Shown here piece by piece: positions 1-10,019 of a stretch of 64,000 nt of DNA. Position numbers and translations under genes: made by a program. Positions within the stretch are counted from its first letter, which is position 1, and every line of letters starts with the position of its first letter. The stretch is from positions 4,055,756-4,119,755 of the forward strand of contig SDUX01000008.1 in assembly GCA_008729055.1 (NCBI GenBank), read 5' to 3'. The DNA is from Pyropia haitanensis (Eukaryota > Rhodophyta > Bangiophyceae > Bangiales > Bangiaceae). Below the pieces are notes generated by a model. It searched no databases. It had not been told where the DNA came from and worked only from the letters and a program-made list of their open reading frames with translations.

Positions 1-1001
1 ATGCTCTGCTGCCGCAACACCGCCACGGTCAGCAGCGCGCCCGACAGCGCGAGCAGCGGCAGCCCCGCCGCGGCGGCCACCCCTAACGCCGCGGCAATCC
101 AGATGCTCGCGGCGGTCGTCAGGCCGCGGTGCGGGCCGCTGCCATTGATGCAGCCCGCGCCGAGAAACCCGACGCCACTCGCAATCTGAGCCGCCACCCG
201 GTTCGCGTCGCCCGCGGGGAGCCCCACGAGGGATGTAAGCGTAAAGATGGCCGAGCCGAGCGACACGAGCATCAGCGTCCGGAAGCCGGCGGTGCTCTTG
301 GCCGCCCGCCGCTCGACGCCAATGATGCCCCCGACGAGCATCGCCATGAGCAGGCGGGTAAGCATGTGAAGCTCCACCTCGGGGGTGATGTCGGGTGCCG
401 CGTAAAAAGGGGGGGGGGAAGGCGGGGGGGAGGCGGGGGAGGGAGAAGCAAAGGGGGGGGGGGGGTGCATCAGCGAGGGGGGGAGCGGCTCTGCCAGCGC
501 CGCGGGCACCAGCGGGTGCACCGCTGGGGGGGGGGGGGGGGGTGGCGGGCGCGTGAAAAAGGCCGACGCGAGTGGCCGGGGAAACGCCGTGGCGGCGGCG
601 GGGGAGGGTGATGCCGCCACGGCCACCAGTGGGGGGACGGAAGAGGGTTCCGTTGCGGCAGCCGCCGCCGCCACCGACGGCGGCGGGGAGGGGGCACCCG
701 CTGCCGCTGCCGCCGGCTCCCGGCCGACCGCAACGACGAGCCGACGGCCTGGCACGAGGCGGCCGTGCCCGGCGTGGCAGCGGGCGGCGCCCACCACCTC
801 GACCGGCGGCCGGGCGGACCCCGTCGTGCCCCCTGCCGCCGCCGCCGCCCCTGGCCGCACCGCCGCCGCGGCGACCGTCGCCGCGACGCCAAGGACGGCG
901 GCAGCGACGCGGCCCACGGGCGGCCGCCGCGTGCGGCCGTCGCCGCCGCCGCCGCTGCCGCCGCCACCGGTCGCCATCCTCGGCGGTGGCGGGGGGGACA
1001 T
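1..1001 (-). CDS. MgtC/SapB-family membrane protein, 5' part (cut by the window edge)
   Basis: The reverse strand is open from an ATG at 1001 (alternative at 977) to the left edge with no stop. From about base 365 downwards it reads as the MgtC/SapB membrane domain: a first segment MLTRLLMAMLVGGIIGVERR, then GFRTLMLVSLGSAIFTLTS, then VAAQIASGVGFLGAGCI, RGLTTAASIWIAAALGV and further hydrophobic sequence. These are the family's hallmark blocks (LxGxxIGxER, GFRT, GVGFLGAG, RGLTTAA). Family members are bacterial inner-membrane proteins linked to Mg2+ or acid stress; transport is not proven for most. Before the domain lie about 200 residues rich in Ala, Pro and Gly, including a hydrophobic Ala/Val stretch, which could be an organelle-targeting leader or partly an unrecognised intron. 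The domain is certain to me; the start is not. The C-terminus lies outside the window. Confidence 0.8.
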   Translation of the reverse strand, partial: MSPPPPPRMATGGGGSGGGGDGRTRRPPVGRVAAAVLGVAATVAAAAVRPGAAAAAGGTTGSARPPVEVVGAARCHAGHGRLVPGRRLVVAVGREPAAAAAGAPSPPPSVAAAAAATEPSSVPPLVAVAASPSPAAATAFPRPLASAFFTRPPPPPPPPAVHPLVPAALAEPLPPSLMHPPPPFASPSPASPPPSPPPFYAAPDITPEVELHMLTRLLMAMLVGGIIGVERRAAKSTAGFRTLMLVSLGSAIFTLTSLVGLPAGDANRVAAQIASGVGFLGAGCINGSGPHRGLTTAASIWIAAALGVAAAAGLPLLALSGALLTVAVLRQQS

Positions 1002-4000
1002 CCGCGGCGACGGCGGCCGCCGCGGCCGCCGCGGTGGCCGCCGCCACGGCGGGGCATCCCCCCCCAGCGCAGGGCCGCCTCCCCAGCGGCCTGCCGCCGC
1101 CGCCCCCACCGCCGCCGCTGCAGCTGCTGCTGCCGCCGCCGCTGCCGGCGACGCCGTCGCTGCCGTCACCGCGGGCGGCGCGCCCCATGGCGGCGCTGGC
1201 CAGACGGGCGGCACAAACGCCACGCCCAGCGGCCGGTCGGTGCCGGCAGCAGCCCCTCTGGCAGCAGTGGAGGCAGTGGTGGTGGCGGCGACGATGGCGG
1301 CCGCGGCGGCGGCGGCGGCGGCAGCGGGTCGTCTTGCTGCCGCGCCCACTGCCGCCGTCGCGGGCGCCGCCGCAACAGGCGGAGGGGTGGCGGCGGTCCC
1401 GCCGCCAGCCGCCGTCCGCGGTCCCTCACCCCTCGCGGCGGCCGCCACCGGGCGGGGTCTTCCTCCACCCATGACGCCCGCCGCGATGAGGCCGGCGACG
1501 CCGCGGGGAGAAGGGAGTCGGGACGGCGTGGGGAGAGGAGGCGAAGAGCAAAACGGGAGGGAAGAGGAGCGGGGGGACAAAGGGGAGGGGGGCAACACCA
1601 ACGGATGGCGAGGTGGGGGGAGGCGATGGGGATGGGGGGTCGACGGGGTGGAGGGTGCGCCGCGGCGGCGGCGGACGGGGGCGGTGTTGGGAGACACTGA
1701 CAGACCTTGGGCGGGAGGGGCAAATGAGCCGTTGGGGGGGGGGGGGGGGGGGACGTGTGCAGAGGGGAGGGGGGGGGGTGGGGGGGTAGTGGTTGGGGGG
1801 AGAGGGAACAGGCGCACGGGGCGCAGCGGGCGGGCACGTCCGCCGCAGGTCGCCAGCACGGAGACGCGAAAGGCTCGGCGGTGTCGGGTCGGGGTCCTCC
1901 CGCGGTGCCAATCTGCCCAGACCAAGCCGGTGCGGGCGCACTCCCCCCTCTCGGCCGGGTCGTGGTGGGGGGGGGGGGGGAGGGTAGTTACATCGCGTGG
2001 CAACGGGGGCCACGTCTGCTGCCACGTCGACATCGACCGGGCGGCTATGATTCAGTGGATTCAGTGGAATCACGCATTTCAGGCCACGACCCGGTGGGGG
2101 GTGTCCCAATGAGCGCAGCCCATTGGTGGGAAACGCCCGCGCAACACGCGGACAGCAGAGGGGAAGTGGAGGGCTGCGCTCGTGAGCACACGTGAACTCG
2201 CGCACGTGCCTATTCTCTTGGATGTATGCTACACTGGCGGAGGGAACCACCCGCACCACAGATCCCCACAGCACGATGCGCTGTCGTAATGGTTACCCAC
2301 TTGGCGTGGCCACAGGTTGTCGTTGGTGTGCCGGGGGGGGTGGGGGGGGAGGCGGCGGCCGCGTCACCACCGGGGCCGCGCTGCGGTGCCTCCACTGGCG
2401 TCGCCAGTGGAAACCCCGGCTGGGGCGGCGCACCGGCGCACCCCCGCGGCTCAAACAAACGACGCCCCATTGTGCTCGTGCTTGTCGGGGAGGACTGGCG
2501 TGGCCTGTGGGTTCCGCCGCTGCCCTGGATGGGAGCCGGCCCACCTCGCACCGGCCCGGCGCACCAGCCAGTCACCCTGGTGCGGCCGCGGCGGCCATAC
2601 GCTGGAGGGGGGAGAAGGGAGAGGTTGTAGGGGGATGGTGGCCTCGTCCCCACCCCCGCCACAGCACGGTTGCCGTCAGTGGGACTTGGAGAGGCCGACG
2701 GGCGCGCCCCGCCACGCGCCCGCCAGGTCTGGCGCAAGAGGAAAACGTGCGTCGGACGGCCCGCCACCGGCGTCCAAACGATAAAACAACAAACAAACAT
2801 CGAGCAGAGGAGTGGGGGAGCGGATGAACAATGGAGGCCATCGTGGCTGCGACGCATGCATCGCCCCTGCACCTACGAAACACCGTATGGTACCGTCCGG
2901 CAGCATGACCCGTCGCCAAAACCCCTCGCCTCCAACGGCCGTCAGCCGTGAACGCAGACGCCCGCAGGAGCCGGCGCCGCACCACCTCGCCCGCCCGCCA
3001 CGCGCTCCCGGGCACCCGCCGTTGGCCACCCTGCTGGCCGTCCCGACAAAGGATACACCCAACAGCCACGTGCCAATGACACCAACGAAACGGCGAGCAA
3101 GGCGACGGAGACCGTTAGCGTCTGGTTCGAGCGTCGCCGAGCCGCGTCCCCGCGCCCTCCCCTCCCCCCGTCATCCTCGCGCCGTGCGCAAGAGCCCTCA
3201 GCATTAAATTAAAACATTTTGATGGGCCGCACCGTGAGCAAGGGGGCCAGTCCGAGAAGACCCCGGCGCCAGCAAACCCCCCGGGCTCTCCCACATGGGG
3301 GAAGAGACCCGTAACGCTTCCTTAGCGGGAAAGGTTTTAATCACCGGGCCTGCGGCAGAGGACGGAGAAGGGACAATAAAAAAAAAAGGACGAAGGGAAC
3401 GGGCGGGGGAGAGAGAGAGCACGAGGTGGCAGCGACTATCGCAGGCAAAGCTGTCGTAGACATCCCGCCCCAACTCGCTCTGGCACACCCCACCACAAGC
3501 GCAGATCAAATAGAAAGCAGCCCAACATACCTGACAAGCAACACCACATAGAGCGTCGGCAACGTACAAGAGTGACACAGCAATGGGTGATAGGACGATG
3601 CACTCCGCCCAATACAGCCACAACGCCGTTGTCGTGAAGGGGACGCACGCCGGGAGTCTGCGGCTGAGCAGCAGTCGACGACGCCGCGGCATGCGGACGC
3701 CGCCGTCTCCCAGTCCCGAATTGATCTCACCACCACCAATTTCGATCCAAACAGCCTGTTGTCATGAAACTACCTGTTTGGTAAATACAAGAAACAAGTC
3801 TATACTGTTGCATCACACGGGATCAGGAGTATTTGATCTTCGTGGTTGTAGTGCTCATGCCACGTGTTCTACTGGACGATGCCGACCCAGCTTGACCCAT
3901 GGTGGCCCGTAGAAACGGTCCCGTGCGACGTGCCCCTCATCCCCACGGACCACCCGCCCTCCGACGCTGGCAGCCGCCGCCGTCCCTGCCACCATCACCA

Positions 4001-4659
4001 GTGCACCGGGCGCTCCCGCCGCTGCCGACGCCGCTAGTAGCGTCTATTGACCGTTTGGGTGCCGTCCCGGCCGGCGTGACGCTGCTTTGGCCCTCTGCCG
4101 CGGGACGGCAGAGCGCGAGGCCGGGACGGGGAGGGACGGCGCGGCGGCGCCCACACACCTACCCGCGCCCGGCAGGGGTGGATGCGCGTGGCCGCCGCGG
4201 CACCCTCTCAGTGCAGGCAGCGGCACGTGGGGACGGCCGACGGCGTGCGGCGCTGAGACGGCGACACGGCGGTCGGCCGTCGTCGTTGCCCAACAAAGGC
4301 GAGGCCGGCCGCCGTTTACGGGCGGCACTGTGTCGGGGGGGGGGGAGGGGGGGGGGAGGGGGGGGGGGTTGCACGGCATAGCGACGGTCGGTGCGGTCCC
4401 TACCCCCTCTCCCCCCCCCTCCCTTGTCCGTCTCTTCCCTGGCACGCCCTCCCTGATGCTGTGGACGGCTGCGCGAGCCGCACGGCTGCCGCTGCGACTG
4501 GCCCGCCGCCCGCCGTGCCGACGGCGCCCGCCGCGGTCCCGCCGCCCCGCCGGCCGCCCGCGCCGCCGCGGCCGTGACGCGCGCCGCCGGCGCGGGCGCA
4601 CCCCCCTGGCCCGCGGGTGCGGCGGGCTGCGCACAGGGCCCCCCCCCGCGGCCGCCGCG
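1002..4659. other. Stretch with no gene I can support
   Basis: From 1002 to about 2300 the sequence is Gly/Ala/Arg codon-like low complexity on both strands with many C and G runs; long open frames there are explained by base composition alone. From 3200 to 3900 the composition is nearly balanced, with no recognisable protein or RNA. From 3900 to 4659 it is again C/G-rich and probably leads into the next gene. Confidence 0.5.
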
Positions 4660-6288
4660 ATGGACGCCCCCTCCGCGACGCCAACGGCGGCGGCGGTCGC
4701 CCCCCCGGCGCCGCCGCCGGCGGGCCCCCCCCGGCGCCTACCCCCAAACGCGCAGCCGTCACCGCCGCGGCGGCCGCGCGTCAAGGACGTGGTGCTCGCC
4801 GCCGCCGTCCGCGCCGCCGCCGCCGTCGGCGGCGTGGACGTGGACGTGGCGCCACGAACCGCGCTCGCAGAGCCGGCGCGCCCCCTCCCCTTTGGCGTCG
4901 CCGCGCCGGCGGCGGCGCCCCCCTCCCTCCCCACCTCGGCCGGCGGTGCGACCCCCGTCGCCAGCGGCGGCGGCGCCCCCCCCCCCGCGGCGCCCCCCCC
5001 CCCCCCCCTGTCGTCGTTCCTCCCCCCCCCCTGGTCCGCCGGTGGCGCTCCCCCCTCCCCCACCTCGGCGTGACGGTCACGACCGTCGACCAGCCCGGCC
5101 GGTGGATGGCCGACGCGGACGTGGCGGCGCTGTCCGACACCCTCCGCGCCGTCGCCGTCGCGTCGGTCGGCGCCGTCCCGTCGCACCGGCTGTTTGCGAC
5201 GGGCGGCGGCGGCGGCGTCGACGCGTCGCGGGCGGCGCTCGCCAACCGGGTGGTGGCGGTCGCGGCGGACGCCGTGACGGGCGTGCCGGTCGGCTTTGTG
5301 GCCATGGTGTACCTGGGCCTCCCCGCCGACGGGGCGGCCGCCGCCAGCGAGGGGGGGGGGAGGGGCGGCACCCGCCGGTGGCCGCCAGCGCCGCCGCCGC
5401 CGCCGCCGCCGCCGCCGTCGCCGCCGCTGCCGGCGGCGGACGCCTTGTCCTGCACCTGGGGCTGACCATGATCGCCCCGGCCGCTCGCGGCCAGCGGCTG
5501 CAGTCACCCCTCTTTTTGCGCGCCCTGACGTTGGCGCTGGTCAACCTCGGCTCGCCGCGGTGTGTGGTGACCAACATTGGCGCGAGCCCGGCGGGCGTTG
5601 GCGCCGTCGCCGACTACTTTTTCGACGTGTACCCACACTACGCAACAGCCGTGACGGGTAGCCGCGGTGGCGGCGGCGGCGGCCGCGCCGGCGGCGACAG
5701 CAGCAGCAGCAGCAGCAGCGGCGGTGGTGGCGGCAGTTCCAACGACAGCGGTGGTGGGGGTGGTCGCGGCCGTGGCGGCGGCGGGGGTGGCGGCGGCGGT
5801 GGGGGTGCGCGCCCCAAGGCGTGGCACCTCGCCGTCGCGCGCGGCGTCCTGCGCGCGCACCGGCACGAGTTTGGGTGCTCGGCGGCGGCGCCGTTTGATG
5901 AGGCCACCTTTGTGGTCGCCCGCTCCAACGCGACCGCCGCTGACGGCGGGTGCGTGGAGCTGCTCCACGCGGACGGCGGCTTTGTGAGCGCGTACAAGGT
6001 GCCCGCGTGCAACGCGTGGTGCGCCGCGACGCTCGACACCGCCGCGGGTGACGAGGTGTTCCAGGTGGGGCGGGTGGACGTGGTCGGCACGTGGCTCCGC
6101 TACCAGCTGTCGGGGTGGGTGAGGGGGGGGGGGGGTGGGCGTCGCGCGCCGCGTCGCGGGCGGTGGCGGGCGGGTGGGCAGAGCAGGCGGCGGTGGGGGG
6201 CGTCGTCGCGGTCGCGGTGGGGCTGTGGCTCTGGTTGCGGGGAGGGAGCGGCGGGGGCGGGGGGTGGCGGACCGCGCGCGCCCGCTGA
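4660..6288 (+). CDS. GNAT-like acetyltransferase, frame-broken at three homopolymers
   Basis: I start at the ATG at 4660 (MDAPSATPTAAAV). About 110 Ala/Pro-rich residues run into a 16-C tract (4993-5008). After it the frame changes and reads GVTVTTVDQPGRWMADADV, then a strand-like segment RVVAVAADAVTGVPVGFVAM. A 10-G tract (5351-5360) moves the frame again, to LVLHLGLTMIAPAARGQRL, an RCVVTNIGASPAGVGAVADY segment and, after a poly-Gly/Ser linker, WHLAVARGVLRAHRHEFG. A 13-G tract (6123-6135) then leads to a short tail with one hydrophobic helix (VGGVVAVAVGLWLWL) and a stop at 6288. The strand-helix pattern and the R-G-Q acetyl-CoA-loop-like stretch suggest a GNAT fold, and the last helix would anchor it in a membrane. 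I see this by pattern only; the family call is moderate. The frame changes look like length errors rather than introns. Confidence 0.5.
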
Positions 6289-8019
6289 GGCGCGGCCACG
6301 GCCGCGGGTCGCGGGCGGGCGGCGCGCCGCCCCGGAAAGAAGCCAAGCGGCTACTGGCGGCGGGTCGCGACGTTGCGCGGTGCCCCTTTGCGTTTGCTTG
6401 GCCCCGTCGCGGCTCGTCCCGCTCGGCGGGGCGCGGCTGCGGCCTGAGGTGCCTACAGGCGGGAAGCGTCGCCGAGCGCTGCCTCCCCGGGAGAGTCACT
6501 GCTCCCGCGCGATGGCCGCCGCCGAACGCCCGCGTGCGCGGCGCGGCCGTCGTCGCGGCCGCGCGACGCGCTGCGGTGGCTGTGGTTGTCTCTTTTGCCT
6601 CCCCCGTTGACCGTTGCCCGCACCCGTGGACGCCTTCGTCAGCCGAGTTGCGTCGTGAGGGGAGACCTTGTGGCACTGACGACGACCGCGCCCGGCGTCC
6701 GCTCCACGGTGGCATCAAGGACACCGGCACGTTGTCGACAGCCCTCTGATGTGACGCAAGTATCTCAGTCCACCCAAATTTGTCCGATGTGATCAAAGTC
6801 AAGACTGGGTCTGGTCAACTTCCTATTGGTCGATCGGTTTTGTCCGGCTGCATGGATGGCTGAGACGCAGTTGACCAACTCTGGACCCGGCTCTTGACTT
6901 GGACCAGATCGGAAAAAATTGAGAAGACAGCAATAAATGACTGCGCGACTCCTTTTCCCAGCCAACAGAGAGCGAGACCACCGACAAGAGCACACCTCCG
7001 CCAAGGACTTGGCGACTACCGTCGATTCGATCGTTCGGGCCCCTCTGACGAGTCCCGACGGTTGGATCCGCCGCGTGGCCCCCCTTTTTCGATTTGTCGA
7101 GTGCCAACGGGGACGACGGCGGCGACGGCGGTGCCGCGGCACACCCCGCCCATGCGCGCTGTCGCACCACCTGCCGGTGGTCGCTTCCCCTCCCCCCCAC
7201 GCTATAAAAGCGCAACCGCCGACCCAGCGCTCCGCGCACACGCTCGCCCCTGTTTCCGTAGATAAGTCTTTTTTAACCTACAACTGCATAGACTTAATTC
7301 TACGCTTACCTGCGGTGATGAGCTGCCCTTGTAGGGGGAGACGGGCCCTGGCACGTCCCGAGCTACGCCCCCCCGCACTTGGCGTGCCTCCCCCCTGCGA
7401 CCGCTGCTGTGCCTGGCAACAGGCCGCCGGTTGTGCGGGTGGAGGGTGGCTGGTCTGCGGGCGGGGTTTGGGACGCCATGTGTCGGGCCGCGTGCTCCAC
7501 ATTCGGAAAGATAGCTGAGCAGGTGCGCTTTTGGGGCTCTGCGGCTGTAGGGGTGGAAAGCTTATCTGGGCGCGGTCCCTGGTTCCTGGTCCCTGGTCCC
7601 TGCTGCTGCTAGAGAGTTTGTGTGCCTGTGCTTCTCGTTGATATAAAGAGGCCGTTGCTGTTGTCTTTGTTGCTTGCACTCTGCTGTGCTGTGTCGTGCG
7701 TATCTGGAGGCGGCATGTGAGTAAACGATCAACGAGCTTCTTGTGTCGCGTGATTGTTACGACCCTCGTTCAGCGCTACTGCCAATGCCCATGAGTCACC
7801 AAAGATGCGAGCATAGCAATGCAGCGCACACACCGTATCAGAGGCGGGAATCAGCACCATGGTGCGTTCGTGTCGCCGTCAGCATCACCCAGTGCGCATA
7901 GCATGCGGTGTGAGCGTGCCACAAGAGAGAAACGTACGGAAGAGATAGAACTGACACATACGGTTGCCAAACAGTGCACACACGAAAGCTACACCTACGC
8001 AGCAAAGAGCATCCGCTTC
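6289..8019. other. Intergenic stretch with an inverted repeat; no gene recognised
   Basis: The stretch holds an imperfect inverted repeat near 6776-6920 (listed separately), a TATA-like CTATAAAAG at about 7201-7210 and a good splice-donor-like GTAAGCG on the reverse strand near 7313. I could not tie these to a coding gene. A 133-residue reverse-strand frame (7278-7679) crosses the donor-like site but shows no domain. Confidence 0.4.
6776..6920. repeat. Imperfect inverted repeat, possible MITE
   Basis: The arm 6776-6820 and the reverse complement of 6869-6920 share the blocks TCCGAT, CAAGTCAAGA or close variants, GGGTC and GGTCAACT in the same order, with a few mismatches and one gap. The loop is about 48 bases. 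This could fold into a long hairpin. It lies in a patch with lower GC than its surroundings, as expected of a small non-autonomous element. I did not find a clear target-site duplication. Confidence 0.55.
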
Positions 8020-9233
8020 TCATCTTCTCCTATGGTCGGCGCCCACCGCCTCGGCCACGTTCTTGAACCCGTCCCGGTCAAGGCAGTCTGCCAGCCCTCG
8101 CTTGACCCGCGTCACCACCGACGGCCCCTCGTACGCCAGCGCCGTGTACATGGCCACCAGCGACGCGCCCGCCCGCACCTTGGCATACGCATCGTCGCCG
8201 GTGGCCACCCCCCCCACCCCAATAATCGGCACCCGCCCGCCCGTCAGGTCGTACATCTCCGCCACCAGCGCCGTGGCGGCGTCGCGCAGGGGCGCGCCGC
8301 TCAGGCCGCCGCTCTCGTCGGCCACACCCCCGGGGGCCACCCCCTCCCGCGAGATGGTCGTGTTGGAGATGACCATCCCGTCAATGTGGAGCAGCTCCAC
8401 CACCGCCGCGATGTCCTCCTTGTCCACCCGGGACAGGTCGGGCGCGATCTTGACCAGCACCGGGGGGCGGTCCGCGGCGGGGCGGTGCGCCAGTGCCGCG
8501 TCGCGGGCGGCCACCACCTGGGTCAACACGTCGGCGAGCCGCGCCTTGCCTTGCAACGCCCGCAGGCCCGGCGTGTTGGGCGACGACACGTTGACGACCA
8601 GGTAGTCGGCGTGGGCGGCGAGCGCCGTCACGGCCGCCGCGTAGTCGGCGCCCGCCTGGTCGTCGGGTGTGTCCTTGTTCTTTCCCACATTGACGCCCAC
8701 GACGCCCGCCGGCGCCTTGCCCGCCGTCCGCAGCGCCGCCAGGCGCGGCTCGACCGCCGCCACCCCCCCGAGTTGAAGCCGTACCGGTTGATGATGGCGC
8801 CCGCGGCGGGCAGCCGAAACACCCGCGGCCGCGGGTTGCCCGGCTGCGGCCGCGGCGTGACGCTGCCAACCTCGACAAAGCCAAAGCCCATGGCGAGCAG
8901 CGCCTCCACCGCCACGCCGTCCTTGTCAAACCCCGCCGCCAGCCCGACGGGGTTGGCAAACCGCCGGCCCCAGACGGTCGAGTCGAGCACCCGCGCGACC
9001 GGCGTGCCCGACGTGGCCGTCGTGGCGGTGCGGAAGGAGCGGTGCTCGCGGGGGGCCAGCCCGGCCCGCGCGGCGGCGAGGCCGACGGTGTGGGCCGTCT
9101 CGGGGTCGAGGGCGTCCAGGAGCGGCCGCAACGGGCCCGTGATGTCCACACGGTCGCGCAGCATGGAAGCGCCGGCCACCGTGGCGGGAACGCCCAACAG
9201 GGCGGCTCGTCGAAGGACGACGCGGACCGCCAT
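8020..9233 (-). CDS. DHODH: Dihydroorotate dehydrogenase, class 2 (mitochondrial type)
   Basis: Oxidises dihydroorotate to orotate with FMN and passes electrons to quinone, the fourth step of pyrimidine synthesis; class 2 enzymes sit on the mitochondrial inner membrane. The start at 9233 ([14 protein letters not shown]) gives the usual short basic and hydrophobic N-terminus. Then come [30 protein letters not shown], the FMN-contact segment [38 protein letters not shown] (the class 2 catalytic serine region), SNTTISRE, a GGLSG block and [19 protein letters not shown] near the end. The length is about 404 residues, as expected. The reading frame shifts by one base just after NRYGFNSGG, inside a run of seven C on the + strand (8763-8769); one more base there would restore a continuous protein, so I treat this as one gene. 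Confidence 0.93.
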
Positions 9234-10019
9234 GGTGCCACCGAGCGCGCAAAGCGATGGGGAGTCGGCGCGCGCCAGGCGCACAGAAGTTGGTCGATGA
9301 CGAGGTTGAGCCACGCGGACAAGCCACCCACCTGGTACGGGAATAAGACAGACAAATAGAGCCACAGCGAGAGATGGGGAGTGAAAGAAAGGCGTAGCGA
9401 AGGGGACGGGGGGGGGGGGGGGGGCGGGGAGTCGAAGCCGAGAACGCACGAGGAAGCTCGTCGACAAAGACGCCAAGACGCGAGCTGCTCGGCCAAGGCG
9501 AAGCGCAAATTAACGCAATTTCTTTCCTAATCCAAGTCGGGGTGGTCGACCGATGTTGCCGCTCCGTCCCAAGACAGGACCGAGTGCGCACTTCCCTGCC
9601 GCAGCACACCCTTGCCTTCAGGAGGACCGCCTGCTCGGCAGCTGTAGCAGAGCACAGAGTTTTAAAAGACTATATGCGAGCTGTTGTGATCAGCAAGGAG
9701 AAGAAGGTCAAGCGCAATATTAAGTCACAGCACACGGCAGACGTAGGAAGAACTGTCAAGTTGTGCATGGACACGAGGTCGCAGCCGCCACGCACGTTCA
9801 CCGACACGGATGAGCAAGCACCAGAGCAGTACTGCGTCTGGTGCTGAGCAAGCAACGCCACTGCGGCCACCTGAGCGGGTTCGACGACGGCGGCGGATGA
9901 ACGTCGCGTCGTGGGCAGCGCAAGCCGCCGGCAACATCCGCCGACACCGAGCAACCCCACACGACAATGCCGGTCCGTATCGTGAGCTCTTGATGGCAGA
10001 CCCAGCTCAGCGGCGGGAC
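9234..10019. other. Intergenic stretch between two reverse-strand genes
   Basis: This holds the presumed promoter and leader of the dihydroorotate dehydrogenase gene and the 3' end of the STAR gene. A C-rich run on the reverse strand (complement of about 9408-9424) is visible. I recognise no further gene. Confidence 0.5.

Noticed and set aside
553..2112. 519-residue + strand open frame
   Set aside because: Ala/Gly/Arg-only sequence expected from base composition. The reverse strand in the first 1 kb carries the MgtC gene, and several other frames are equally open.
7295..7320. ACGCTTACCTG, similar to the 5' end of U1 snRNA (ACTTACCTG)
   Set aside because: The following 150 bases do not match U1 stem-loop I or the Sm site, and the same bases are a good splice donor on the other strand.
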